Origin: Lethocerus indicus | Taxonomy: Eukaryota > Arthropoda > Insecta > Hemiptera > Belostomatidae | Direction: 5' to 3' | DNA length: 64,000 nt | NCBI GenBank assembly: GCA_019843655.1 | Contig: JACDQD010000007.1 | Span: 29,925,207-29,989,206, forward strand | In this document: positions 24,901-37,500 of the stretch, piece by piece | Numbering within the stretch: position 1 is the stretch's first letter | Layout of the letters: every line of letters starts with the position of its first letter | The notes under the pieces: generated by a model | Seen by the model: only the letters and a program-made list of their open reading frames with translations | Databases searched by the model: none | Told to the model about the DNA's origin: nothing | Program-made: the position numbers and the translations under genes

Positions 24901-27900
24901 CGCCCAGTATTCTGAGTCAACCCCTTTGTTCGACACGCACAAGGATCCTTGTCTCTCTCTCTGGCGCACCGACACTAAACAACGCTCCTTGCCGCAATGT
25001 CGCCGCGCCCGACACGGTTGTGTATTTTTTTCGACAAATATCTTTCGAAAAACCAGCGAAGTGGCGAGGGAACGCTGTATGATGTACGCACGTTTCGTAA
25101 ATATATTTGAAATTCTTGTTCAAGGTGGTATCGCGAGTACCCTGCAAGATGTCAAAGCGCAGCAGAGAAGCGGCGGCTACGTCTACCAGAAGCAGAACAA
25201 CAGGTTCATTTACTGGTAAATATGACTCTTAATTGTCGTTAAATCGTAGTCCATGCACTACGGGTTCTCCGCATTTCATTCTTACGCCTCCGTTAATACT
25301 TATCGGACGGATAATTCCTAGCGTTCGAGTTCAAATTCTCGCTGCATTAACCCCAGTAAAACATAAAAAGTAACGACACCGCCTCCCCACAGCAGTATGG
25401 TACATCGTGCACTTTCATGGCACATTTTTTTCAACGCAAAGTGGAAGATGCATTGGCATTTGCATCGACTACAAATGGAGACGGATATATATACTATTTC
25501 CGTGCCTATTGGGTTGACAACTTCAACAAGTCATCTCCTCTGCAGTTAATGGTTTCAGAATGCCGCATTATGGGTACTTTTGAAACACTACCAAATTTGA
25601 ATGGAATATGTCGAGCATTAAGTAATTGCGAATTCACAACAGTGGTGTTGTACATATTTTTAAGTACATCAACATCTTTGCAAATAAGCGTAGATGATTT
25701 TGAATTCAAGTATAAGATACATTCAGCTTCTCTGCAATGTCCCTTGATCCGAATCAATAAAATGGCCTTTGTTCGGTCATCGACCTCCGCTGGGCGTCCG
25801 GAGCGGTCTCGTCTTTAATGAAAAATCCCCGACCAGAATTTCGCGAACCGGGTACCGTCACCGCAGTTCTTTTAAAGGCTCACAATCGCCGTGCACAGTG
25901 TGACTTTTGAGCTGTTACCGCGAGGCGTTAACAGCTTGCGAAAATAAAAAGCGAAATGCGACGGAAACGCTCGCGGTTCACCGTATCTTAGCTTTTTCAG
26001 CACACGATTAGAATTAGTCGATGTAATTTAGATACCGAATGTTTCACAGAAACGACCGAATAATAACGTATCGAAGAATCTTATCCGTGCAAAGATGTTG
26101 TGATGTACTTAAAACTATGTACAACGCCACTTGTCGGTGAATTCGCAATCGCTCAAGTTGTCAACCCAATACATTAATGGGGTAAAACCCATGTGTGTTC
26201 AAATATAAGTTCCTCACTATTCATCCGTTGAACCCTGTAGAAACGGAGTATGTTCCACGAATTAATTATTTTAATCGTTATCGGTAAAAAAAGGTGTGAA
26301 ATATTAATTATTCGGTTAAAATTGCAGAATAGAGGCGCCACCGATAACCAAGGCAAGGATTCGATCTCGTGATGTATTATTTTGCTTATAGAAGCATGAC
26401 GTCTTTTGTGGGGGTATGGGAAGGTTGAGTCTATATTTTTCACAATTATGAGGCATGAGATTCGGAAAGTTGATCGAGATATATACAGATCTTAGATTGG
26501 TCTAAGAGTATGTGCGAATATGCGAAAGAACCGGGTTCCGACATAAGTGTGATAAGCTTGGTGGATTTGTAGAACTAAATCTGCTCCTGTCCATCGTGTG
26601 AAAAGGATATTTATTTTTTTCTTCATTTGTACAATCAATTATAACATAATTATATGTACAAGTGTTGAGCGTATGTTTCTCACTGTCGAAACGGCTCTCG
26701 ACAGAAGAGACAGTCGGATGCGGCACTTTTCACGGCCGCGTGAAATAATTTCTGGCTCGGTAAAGCGATTCTATGAGCGGCTGAGAAGATCTCTGGGCGG
26801 CGGCGTTTAAGCGATAATGGATGGATGAAGTAAGAGGGAGAGCAGGGACTTGGGACGGGAGTAGGGATTGGGATGAGGAGGAAAAGGAGAAAGGGGGAGT
26901 GGAACCATGAACAGGGATTTTAACGTTGTCCACTGTCCGGGGTATGTCGAGGTCATTGTGGATTGTCCGGTTAGAAACATACCCCGAGGAGGGAGCATTA
27001 AGGGCGGTCTGGAAGGACTTTCGATCGGAATCTCGGATTGGAGGCGATGTCGGATGTCTCGGTGGTGGAACCCCATAGCTCAATTCCGTGTCGGTTTCAG
27101 TGCTTATCGGCTTTGTATATCGTCAGTTTGTCGCGTAAGGTCAATTTCGACGTCCGTTCACGTGGCCTTAAGAGTCCAAATTTTCCTGTTTAAGTCGGTT
27201 CTTTTGAGCCGTTTGTCGATGTTGGAGCCCCCAGGATAGCGAATCTGCCGTCGGGTGGGGAATGGTGCGTCATTGAAATAGACGTCGGGACAGCGCTGGC
27301 GTGAGTGTGTGAAGGTGACGTGGAAGCTCTTGGAGCCATTCACCCTCAGGATTGGATGTCGGATAGGTGTTCCTGAAGGTTGGTAGTTTAAGTAGCATGT
27401 GAAATAGATACGTCCACGATATCGATATATAACCTCGCGTTATCGGTGGGGGGCCCCCTACAAATATTTTATATATTATACTACCTTAACGTGTTCATTT
27501 CAGGCGGGGTTTAATACTTAAAGCTGTTCACTATGTAACTAATCGTAATACCGCAGAAAGAGCGTTAGTCATCACGTTTGATCCCCACGGTATAGTTTCT
27601 GTGTTCGGAAACCTCGGCGTGCACCATCGGTAGGATTTTTGCCATTTCCTACCGGGAGGCGCCGTCAGCCCCATAGTATTACGCGACGCTGTCGGATATA
27701 ATTCGTATTGCGGTCGCGGAATTATTCAATATCTGTCACCTGTATTGTACTCGATTTAATTGTTGTCGTTTGGAAAAGCGAAACAGGAGAATGGAGAACG
27801 ACACAGTCGAGCTGGTCGAGGACAGTTGACCTCGTCGGTAACCGGGTGAGTACAAGTTAAGCGCGGCAGTCACGTAATCGAGGTATTTCGTGGACGGAGC

Positions 27901-28541
27901 GTTCGATTCAACACAGTCGTCGTACTGGTACCGACTGTTTCCAGCGTCCACAGGTTCACGTTCCCCCATCCGGAGAACATCGTAAAACAGGTTCGTCGAG
28001 TCGTCAACAACACACCGTCGTTTAGCGACATCCGCGGCGTTAAATCGCAACGTAGCTTTAAAATTAATACGCCCGGTCAAGAATAATAATAGGGAATACG
28101 GAGATTTTCAAGGACAAACAAAGCAACAATAAAAATAAAAAATGGTTAAAATTCAGAATGGGGGGCCCCACTGATAACCAAATAGGTGAGGTTCTTTTTT
28201 TTATTATTATTTCGCTTATAAAAGCATGGCGTCTTCTGTGGGTATGGAAAGGTTGAGTGAGGAAAGAGTGATTGAGATATGTACGAATCTTGGATTGGTA
28301 GATGTCTCGGAATGAATATGTCGGACTAATTTATTGGAAGAAGCCAGTCGATATTAATTGAATTACAAAATTGAACCTTTTGTACAATTGATAGTTTCCA
28401 GGACGAAGGTTATAACATCGGTTGAAATAGATACGTCACGATATTGAATGAAACAGATATCAATATATAACCTCACTTATTCACTTATCAGTCAGGGGCC
28501 CCCAATTTACTTGCATTCTGCATATATATACTGCATTTCAA

Positions 28542-28580
<39 letters not shown>

Positions 28581-31500
28581 AAACAGACAACCACGACAGT
28601 ACCAGTGACAAAGATGACTAATACACTACTGAAGATCGCAAGCGGCCGAAACCGGGGTCTGGCAAAAGACCAAACCGGCGAAAAGTGACAGAAATACACG
28701 AAATCTACGTATTCCAACCGTTCTCAGGCCACAAAGCAAGTATATTAAATTTAAAAAAAGGCCCGAACAGAAAAATGCACTCTGATGAAATTGGAGGGCA
28801 TTTTTTCTACCATTTAGTTTTACTCTTTTATTGTTATCGAAACATGTGAAAAATTAATTCTCAGATATCCGATGAGATTCTAATGGTTATACATTTATGA
28901 CTGAATATATATATATATATATATTTATATATGTAAATAACCTATATCTTATTTTTTAAATTTTAATGAGCAATTTATTTTTCCCAGGGCATTAAACATC
29001 CTTCATCGAAGTCAATATTCCATGGAGCAAATGAAACGGACGCTTCCGATCCAAAGACATACCGTGTACTCAACTGCAACCCAAGTAAGTGTACAATTGA
29101 AAGTTCGAAAATGACATCGAGCGTAATTACCCAGTATTTCTCTAAACTGGGTAATAAATTAGGCTTCCACTTCGAAATTACTCTAAAACGGGTATAAAAG
29201 GCAGTTCCTACCTCCAGAATGCATTAAAACTCGTCTGAAACCATGCTTCTACCATCAGATTGCATTGCAAAGGCTATGACAACCCTGATTTTAAAGTCAA
29301 GTAAAATGACCTGAAATGCAGTCTGAACCCACATTGACTCTAAAATGCAGATTTCAATACCAAAATTAACTCTAAAATGCGGGTTAAAACACAAAAATTG
29401 CCCCTAGAATGCGATCTTAAACTCATAAATACGGTCTTAAATGCTGTTCATAATCCAAAATCTGACCTAAGATAGGGTTTGAAACTGCAAAATTGGTTAA
29501 AATGCGCTTTAAGACGCAAAATACGGCCCTGAATACCCGAGTCGGCCCCATTTTAATTGCAGTATTAAATGCTAAAATGCAGTTAAAATAACCCAAATTA
29601 GCCTTAAAACAAGGTATGAAACGCGAAACATCCCAAAAATAAGGTATTAAATGCTGTTTTTAAGCACAAATTGGCCCCAGAAAACGGTTTTTAGGCGCAG
29701 AATCGCCCAAGAACTGTGGTTCTTAGCCCAAAAATGCCATTTTAACCCAAAAACCATTTTAACTGTTTAAAAATGCCATTTTGCCACTAAAATGCCATTT
29801 TTTTCACCAAAAGGCCATTTTAGCCCATTTTATCCTAAAATGCCATTTTATCAAATGCCATTTTAGTCTAAAATGCCATTTTTAGCCCTAAAATGCCATT
29901 TTTTTCACCAAAAGGTTATGGCCATTTTAGCCTCTAAATTATGCCATTTAGCCAAAAATTTTAGCCTTTCCAGCCCTAAAAATGCCATTTTATCCCTAAA
30001 ATGCCATTTTTTTTCACCAAAAGACCATTTTATCCCAGAAATGCCATTTTAGTCCCAAAATGCCATTTGCAATCCCAAAATACCATCTTTAACCCCAAAA
30101 GCCATTTTAACACCGGAAGTTATCCCAGGATCATAAATATTTTAAGCCCAAAATGCCATTTTTGCCCCAATTCAATTTTATATCCCAAAGGCCATTTAGT
30201 CCCCTCTGAAATTTTTAAAAAGGCCATATTTTACTCAAAGGCTGCCATGGCCCTCTAAAATCCATTTTTCACCAAAAAAGAATACATTTCTTCAAAATGC
30301 CATATTTTGCACTAAAAGGCCTCTTACAGCCCCAAAATGCCATTTTTTCCTTAAAGACCATTTTGGCTAAAATACCATTTTAGCCCCAGAAAGGCCATTT
30401 ATAACCCAAAATATGCCATTTTCAGCCCAAAATGCCATTTTAGCCCCAAAAAAGGCCATATTTTAATCCAAAAAGGCATTTTAGCTAAAACTGCATTTTA
30501 GCCAAAGGAGCCATATTTTTTCACCCCAAAGGCTCATTTTTGGCCCCTAAAATGCCATTTGTCACAAAAGACAATTCTTAGCCCCTAAAAGGCCATATTT
30601 TAATCCAAAAGATGCCCTTTTAGCTCCAAAACCATTTTATTTAGCCCCAAAGGCCATATTTTTACTCAAAAGACATTTTAGCCCAAAATGGATTTTTAGC
30701 CCCTAAAATGCCATTTTAGCCTCTAAAATGCCATTTTAACCTCTAAAATGCATATTTTTAACCCCTAAAATGCCATTTTAGCCCCAGGACCAATGCGATT
30801 TTTAGAAAAGGCCATATTTTAGCCTCTAAAATGCCATTTTAGCCTCTAAAATGCAATTTTTAGCCCCTAAAATGCCATTTTAGCCCTATGCCATTTAGCC
30901 CCTAAAATACCATTTTAGCCCCTAAATGCAATTTTTAGCCCAGAAACCTTTATAACCAAAATATGCCATTTTAACCCAAAATGCCATTTTGGCCCCAAAA
31001 CCATTTTTACCCCAAAAGGCCGTATTTTTACACCAAAAAGCCATTTTAGCCCCAAAATGCCTAAAACCTAAATTTTCGATTTTCAACCCCGCCGTTTTAG
31101 AATTGTAACTCACTTTGCCCAGCCGTTGGAATATGGGATCGATTTGGCGAAATGCATTTTAGCGAAAGGCCATTTTCGATCAAAAGCTTTTTACCCCTAC
31201 CCGCCGTTTTGGGGCAAATGTAACTCATTGGTAACCTTGTGGGTGGAATATGGGACCGATCTGTGAAAATTTTCGAAAACCTAAATTTTCGATTTTCAAC
31301 CCGCCGTTTTAGGGGCAAGTGTAACTCAATGCATTTTGGTACACTTGTGGGTGGAATATGGGATCGATTTGTGAAGCTCCAAAAAATGCCATTTTGAAAA
31401 ACCTAAATTTTCCTCCAAAAAAGGCTATTTTCAACCCGCCGTTTCAGGGGCAAGTGTAAATTCTCACATAGCCCCTGGTAAAATGCCATTGTGGGTTTAG

Positions 31501-34500
31501 CCCCTAATATGGGATCGATTTGTGAAAATTTTCGAAAACCTAAATTTTCGATTTTCAACCCCTAAAATGCCGTTTTAGGCCTCCTAAGTGTATCCAAAAA
31601 TTGTTACTTAACTTGTGGTGGAATAAATGGGATCGATTTGTGGGAAAAAAAAACCAAATTTTCGATTTTTAACCCGCCGTTTCAGGGAACTAGTCAGCTC
31701 ACATTGTTTTGTGGGGTGGAATAGGGATCGATTTGTGAAAATTTTCGAAAACCTAAATTTTCGATTTTCAACCCGTTTCGTTTTAGGGGCAAGTGTAACT
31801 CACATAGGTACACTTGTGGGTGGAATATGGGATTTGAAAATTTTCGAAAAACCTCATTTTTCGGGTTTTAACATAGTACACTTGTGGGTGGAATCGATTT
31901 GTGAAAATTTTCGAAAAACCTATTTTCGATTTTCAACCCGCCGTTTTAGGGGCAAGTGTAACTCACATTGGTACACTTGTGGGTGGAATATGGGATCGAT
32001 TTGTGAAAATTTTCGAAAAACCTAAATTTTCGATTTTCAACCCGCCGTTTTAGGGGCAAGTGTAACTCACATTGGTACACTTGTGGGTGGAATATGGGAT
32101 CGATCTGCGAAAATTTTCGAAAAACCTAAATTTTCGATTTTCAACCCGCCGTTTCAGGGGCAAATATAACTCACATTTGTACACTTGTGGGTGGAATATG
32201 GGATCTCTGCGAAAATTTTGAAAAACCTTTTTCGATTTTCAACCCGGTTTCAGGGGCAAGTGTAACTCACATGTACACTTGGGTGGAATATGGGATCGAT
32301 CTGCGAAAATTTTCGAAAACCTAAATTTTCGATTTTCAACCCGCCGTTTCAGGGGCAAGTGTAACTCACATTGGTACACTTGTGGGTGGAATAGGATCGA
32401 TCTGAAAATCGAAAAACCTAAATTTTCGATTTTCAACCCGCCGTTTCAGGGGCAAGTATTAACTCACATTACGCTTGGGGTGGAATATGGGATCGATATT
32501 CGAAAATTTTCGAAAAACCTAAATTTTCGATTTTCAAGCCGCCGTTTCAGGGGCAAGTGTAACTCACATTGGTACACCTGTTGGGTGGAATATGAGGTCG
32601 ATCTGCGAAAATTTTCAAAACCAAATTTTCGATTTTCAACCCGTTTCAGGGGCGGTAACTATTGGTAATTTGGGTGGAATATGGATCGATTGAAAATTCA
32701 ACCTAAATTTTCGATTTTCCGCCGTTTCAGGGCAAGTGTAACTCACATTGGTACACTTGTGGGTGGAATATGGGATCGATCTGCGAAAATTTTCGAAAAC
32801 CTAAATTTTCGATTTTCAACCCGCCGTTTCAGGGGCAAGTGTAACTCACATTTCATGGTACACTTGTGGGTGGAATATGGGATCGATCTGCGAAAATTTT
32901 CGAAAAACCTAAATTTTCGATTTTCAACCCGTGTTTCAGGGGCAAGTGTAACTCACATTGGTACACTTGTGGGTGGAATATGGGATCCGATCTGCGAAAA
33001 TTTTCGAAAAACCTAAATTTTCGATTTTCAACCCGCCGTTTTAGGGGCAAGTGTAACTCACATTGGTACACTTGTGGGTGGAATATGGGATCGATCTGCG
33101 AAAATTTTCGAAAAACCTAAATTTTCGATTTTCAACCCGCCGTTTCAGGGGCAAGTGTAACTCACATTGGTACACTTGTGGGTGGAATATGGGATCGATC
33201 TGCGAAAATTTTCGAAAAACCTAAATTTTCGATTTTCAACCCGCGCCGTTTCAGGGGCAAGTGTAACTCACATTGGTACACTTGTGGGTGGAATATGGGA
33301 TCGATCTGCGAAAATTTTCGAAAACCTAAATTTTCGATTTTCAACCCGCCGTTTCAGGGGCAAGTGTAACTCACATTGGTACACTTGTGGGTGGAATATG
33401 GGATCGATCTGTGAAAATTTTCGAAAAACCTAAATTTTCGATTTTCAACCCGCCGTTTTAGGGGCAAGTGTAACTCACATTGGTACACTTGTGGGTGGAA
33501 TATGGGATCGAAGTGAAACTCACATCGACACCTAAATTTTCGATTTTCCACACGGGTTTAGGGCGATCTGTGAAAATTTTCGAAAACCTAAATTTTCGAT
33601 TTTCAACCCGCCGTTTTTGGCACTTGGGTGGAATATGGATCGAAGTGAAACTCACATTGGTACACTTGTGGGTGGAATATGGGAACCTAAATAACTGAAA
33701 ATTTTCGTAACTCTAAATTTTCGATTTTCGACCCCGCCGTTTTAGGTGGAATATGGGATCGATCTGCGAAATTTTCGAAACTCAAATTTGGTACACTTGT
33801 GGGTGGAATATGGGACGATTTTCAACCCGCGTTTTAGGGGCAAGTGTAACTTCATTGGCACTTGGGGTGAATATGGGATCGATCTGTGAAAATTTTCGAA
33901 AACCTAAATTTTCGATTTTCAACCCGCCGTTTTAGGGGCAAGTGTAAACTCACATTGGGTACACTTGTGGGTGGAATATGGGACCGATTTGTGCGAAATT
34001 TTCAAAAACTAAATTTTCGATTTTCAACAACCCGCCGTTTTAGGGGCAAAGTGTAACTCACATTGGTACACTTGTGGGTGGAATATGGGATCGATCTATG
34101 AAAATTTTCGAAAAACCTAAATTTTCGATTTTCAACCCGCCGTTTGGGGCAAATTAACTCATTGGTTTGTGGGTGGAATATGGGATCACTTGTGGGTGGA
34201 ATATGGATCGATCTGCGAAACTCGAAAAACCTAAATTTTCGATTTTCAACCCGCCGTTTCAGGGGCAAGTGTAACTCACATTGGTACACTTGTGGGTGGA
34301 ATATAGGACGATTTGTTTCGATTTGCCGTTTCAATTTCGAAAATAACCTTTCGATTTGAACAGCCGCCGTTTTGGGGCAGAGTTATACATGTGGGTGGAA
34401 TATGGGATCGACTGGATCGATCGAAAATCACAAAAACCAAAATTTTACCTAAATTTTCGATTTTCAACCATCTCGTTAATAGGGCTAAAATGGCATTTGA

Positions 34501-37500
34501 AAAAAACTAAATTTTGGCCGTTTATTGGTTGCGATAATCAATAGGGGCCTCTATTTCAAATGGCAAAAATTCGCCTCTTTTTATTTGGAGGCTACAATTT
34601 ACCTCTTTTAGGAGTTTAAAATTGGCCTCTTTACGGTTAAAAATTGGCTATTTAGGGTTAAAATTGGCCTCTTTTTGGGTTAAAAGCCATGCATTTTGGG
34701 GCTAAAACTGGCATTTCTTGAGCTAAAAATGACATTTTGGCTAAAATGGCATTTTAAGTGGGCTAAAAATGGCATTTTGGGCTAAAAAAATATGGCATTT
34801 TAGAGGGTTTAAAAATGGCAATTTTTTGGGTTATAGAGGCTAAAACTTTTGGGGCTAAAAACATTTAGGGTAAAAATGGCATTTTAGGGCTAAAAATGGC
34901 ATTTTAGGGGCTAAAAATGGCATTTAGGAAAAATGGCATTTTAGGGCTAAAATGGCATTTAGGGACTAAAAAATTGCCTTTCTGGGATAAAAATGGCATT
35001 TATAGGGCTAAAAGAATTGTCTTTTGGTGAAAAAAATGGCATTTAGGACAAAAATTGCCTTTCTGGCTAAAAATGGCATTTTAGTTAAAATGGCATTTAG
35101 GGGCTAAAAATGGCTTAAAAAAAAATGGCCTTTTGGTGTAAAATGCCATTTTAGGGGCTAAAAATGGCCTTTAGGATAAAATGGCATTATTCTGGGTAAA
35201 AATGGCATTTTTAGGGGCTATAAAATTGGGTTTTTGGGGCTAAAAATGGCATTTAGGGGCAAAAATTGGCTTTTCTGGGAAAAATGGTCTTTTTGGTGAA
35301 AAAATGGCATTTTAGGCGCTAAAAATGGTGTATTTAGGGGCATGAAATGGCATTTTAAACCCGATTTATCGCTTAAATACCACTTTTAAACCTGAAGGGG
35401 ATAAAAATTTTTTGGCACTGAAGAAAAAATGGCCAAAGGCAAAATTTTATCAAGACAAAAAATAAACGATTGCTCGAGGATAAAATGCACTTTTAAGTAA
35501 ATTTAAGTCCAATTTTGCAAAAAATTCAGAATACAGGTTCGAAATACAGTACTTTTGAACTGCAATATGCGCTGGAAATGGCCTATTTCGAAACTTGTTT
35601 TGACGCCATATATCTCTAAAGGGGTAAAGCCACTCAAAACCGGATCAATTTAAATTAAAACTCGTCTAAAACCATGAATTCGTTAAAAAGCTCTAAAACC
35701 CTGATTTTAAGTCATACTCTAAAAAGTGGTACTAAATCCGGTTCCGCCTCAAATTGCATTAAAACTCCTCGAATATCAGCCATTTATAGAAATAAAAAGG
35801 TCTAAAAACCTTGTTTTTTACAGTGGCCTGTCTCGAAATTGTATTAGAACTGTTCCAAAAGTACATTCCTATCAGCTTGAGGCTTGATTGAAACTGTTTG
35901 AGACCATATTTTATGTAACCCAATTGGCTCCGAATGTTAACTAATTTTTCTGTTACTGTGCAACACAGTTTCCTCTATGAGATAGTTTTGACAGGTTGTT
36001 GTTGTTGTCGTTTTGCCAGGGCGTTGTACTGACTGGAGCCTCCTACCTCTGCCAGAACACTGGACGTAGTTTTCGCGGACTGTCGATGACCAACTCATCA
36101 ATCCTGTTGGTCACTATCGACCAACCGCACGCTAAGCTTAAACCCACAGTCCGCAGCTCAACAATGACTCCATAGTGCCGCGATTTCTCTCCGCCATCAC
36201 GAAGCCCTACTGTAATTAAATTAAATTTAATATACCGTTTTGCTTGTCTCGCGAGGGCTTGGAATATACGTGGGTTCGTCGTTTCTGTCTCCTCGGCTCT
36301 TTGCGTGGTTTGGTCTTCGCTAGACCGCGGTTTGTCGGCCGCTCGCCGTCTTCAGTAGCGCCTAACCTAACTCCAAAGTGATAACACGCGCTACTGAAGA
36401 TGGCGGCAACCGAGTTAGGTTAAACTGCAGAAGCCAATGGCGACAAACCGGCCTCTGAGCCAAAAAGAGGAAACAAACATGACGAACCTACAGAAAAAGA
36501 ATAAATTTATTTTACAGTAACCGCAAATATAATGTACAAAAATAATTGCGTACTCCATATTAGGTGTACCCAGAAGTGTCGACAATTTGACAAGATGCAT
36601 TTCGGTCGTGAGGAGTTCTTCAAGAGAGGGAAAAATTTGCCGGAAAAGTGGCGGCGGAAAGTTGTCGATAATATCGGTGAATATATATAGTAGATTAATA
36701 ATTAAAGTTTCTTTTTCTGGCAAAATGAAATGAATTTCAAAGTCGAAATGTCGATTACTTTTGGGTACCCCTAATAGTTGGTTCCGATTTATCTGTCTGT
36801 GTAGGCAAATAGCGCAGTTATATGAGCTAATCGTGATATTTGTTTTGCATGTGCAAGAGTAATAATTTTTTTAGAATACCTGTTTTGTGGTCTGCGAGAG
36901 GTCGGAATACCGTAGATTTCGTGCATCTCTCTGTCTCCTCTCGCCTACAGTTTTGTTGTACAGTTTGATTCACTTTTTAAATTTGGCCCTCGCGTTGTTA
37001 ATTTTTTTCGTCAAAGTTTTATGAAAGTTTCGAGAGTCATCGCAAGATAAAACTTTGGCTCTCAATTTCAAAACTTTTTAAGACCCTTGCATGTTTTGCA
37101 ACATTTCTTAAAGTGTTAGCACGATATATTGTGTTGACAAGTGAGTAATTAACGAATTCACCACAACGAGTGGCGCTATCGTATTTTTTAAATGCGTCAG
37201 TACATCTTTGAACAGATAAGATTCTCGACACGCTATATTATTCGGTCCTTTCTGAAACATTCGGTATCGAAATTACATCGACCGGTCGAATTTTCTAACT
37301 TAAATACTTTGAGGGTGACTCAGGCATTGAATGAGTGGTACGAATGCGTTGAAGTTTTTAAATAAAAGCCAGAATTGACTTCAATGCGATGGTAAAACTT
37401 CAAGTTCGTCCAAATATTTTTATTCATTAACGACAAATTTTTATGAACGACTAGAAATTATTTCTGAACTAAATATTGGGTTCGACAACTAAGTAATTGC

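Larger units (their letters stand above)
22413..29740 (+). other. Second copy of the Nup160 exon 2-4 region
   Basis: This segment is collinear with 10577-17100 and highly similar, including the piggyBac-like remnant, exon 2, a mariner remnant, the LINE fragment, exon 3, the small MITE, the TA tract, exon 4 and the precursor of satellite A. It differs by many 1-10 base deletions, an ~830-bp insertion (23909-24739) and a ~95-bp replaced segment (25523-25620). Scattered small indels suggest unpolished long-read sequence or an alternative haplotype; a genuine tandem duplication remains possible. Confidence 0.85.

Noticed and set aside
25417..25818. 133-codon open frame in the second copy
   Set aside because: It crosses a mariner remnant and the copy-2-specific segment; no similarity to a known protein and no splice context.
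18890..34470. Regular repeats that might suggest a CRISPR array
   Set aside because: Monomers are contiguous without unique spacers, the unit is 104 bp, and the context is an insect intron.
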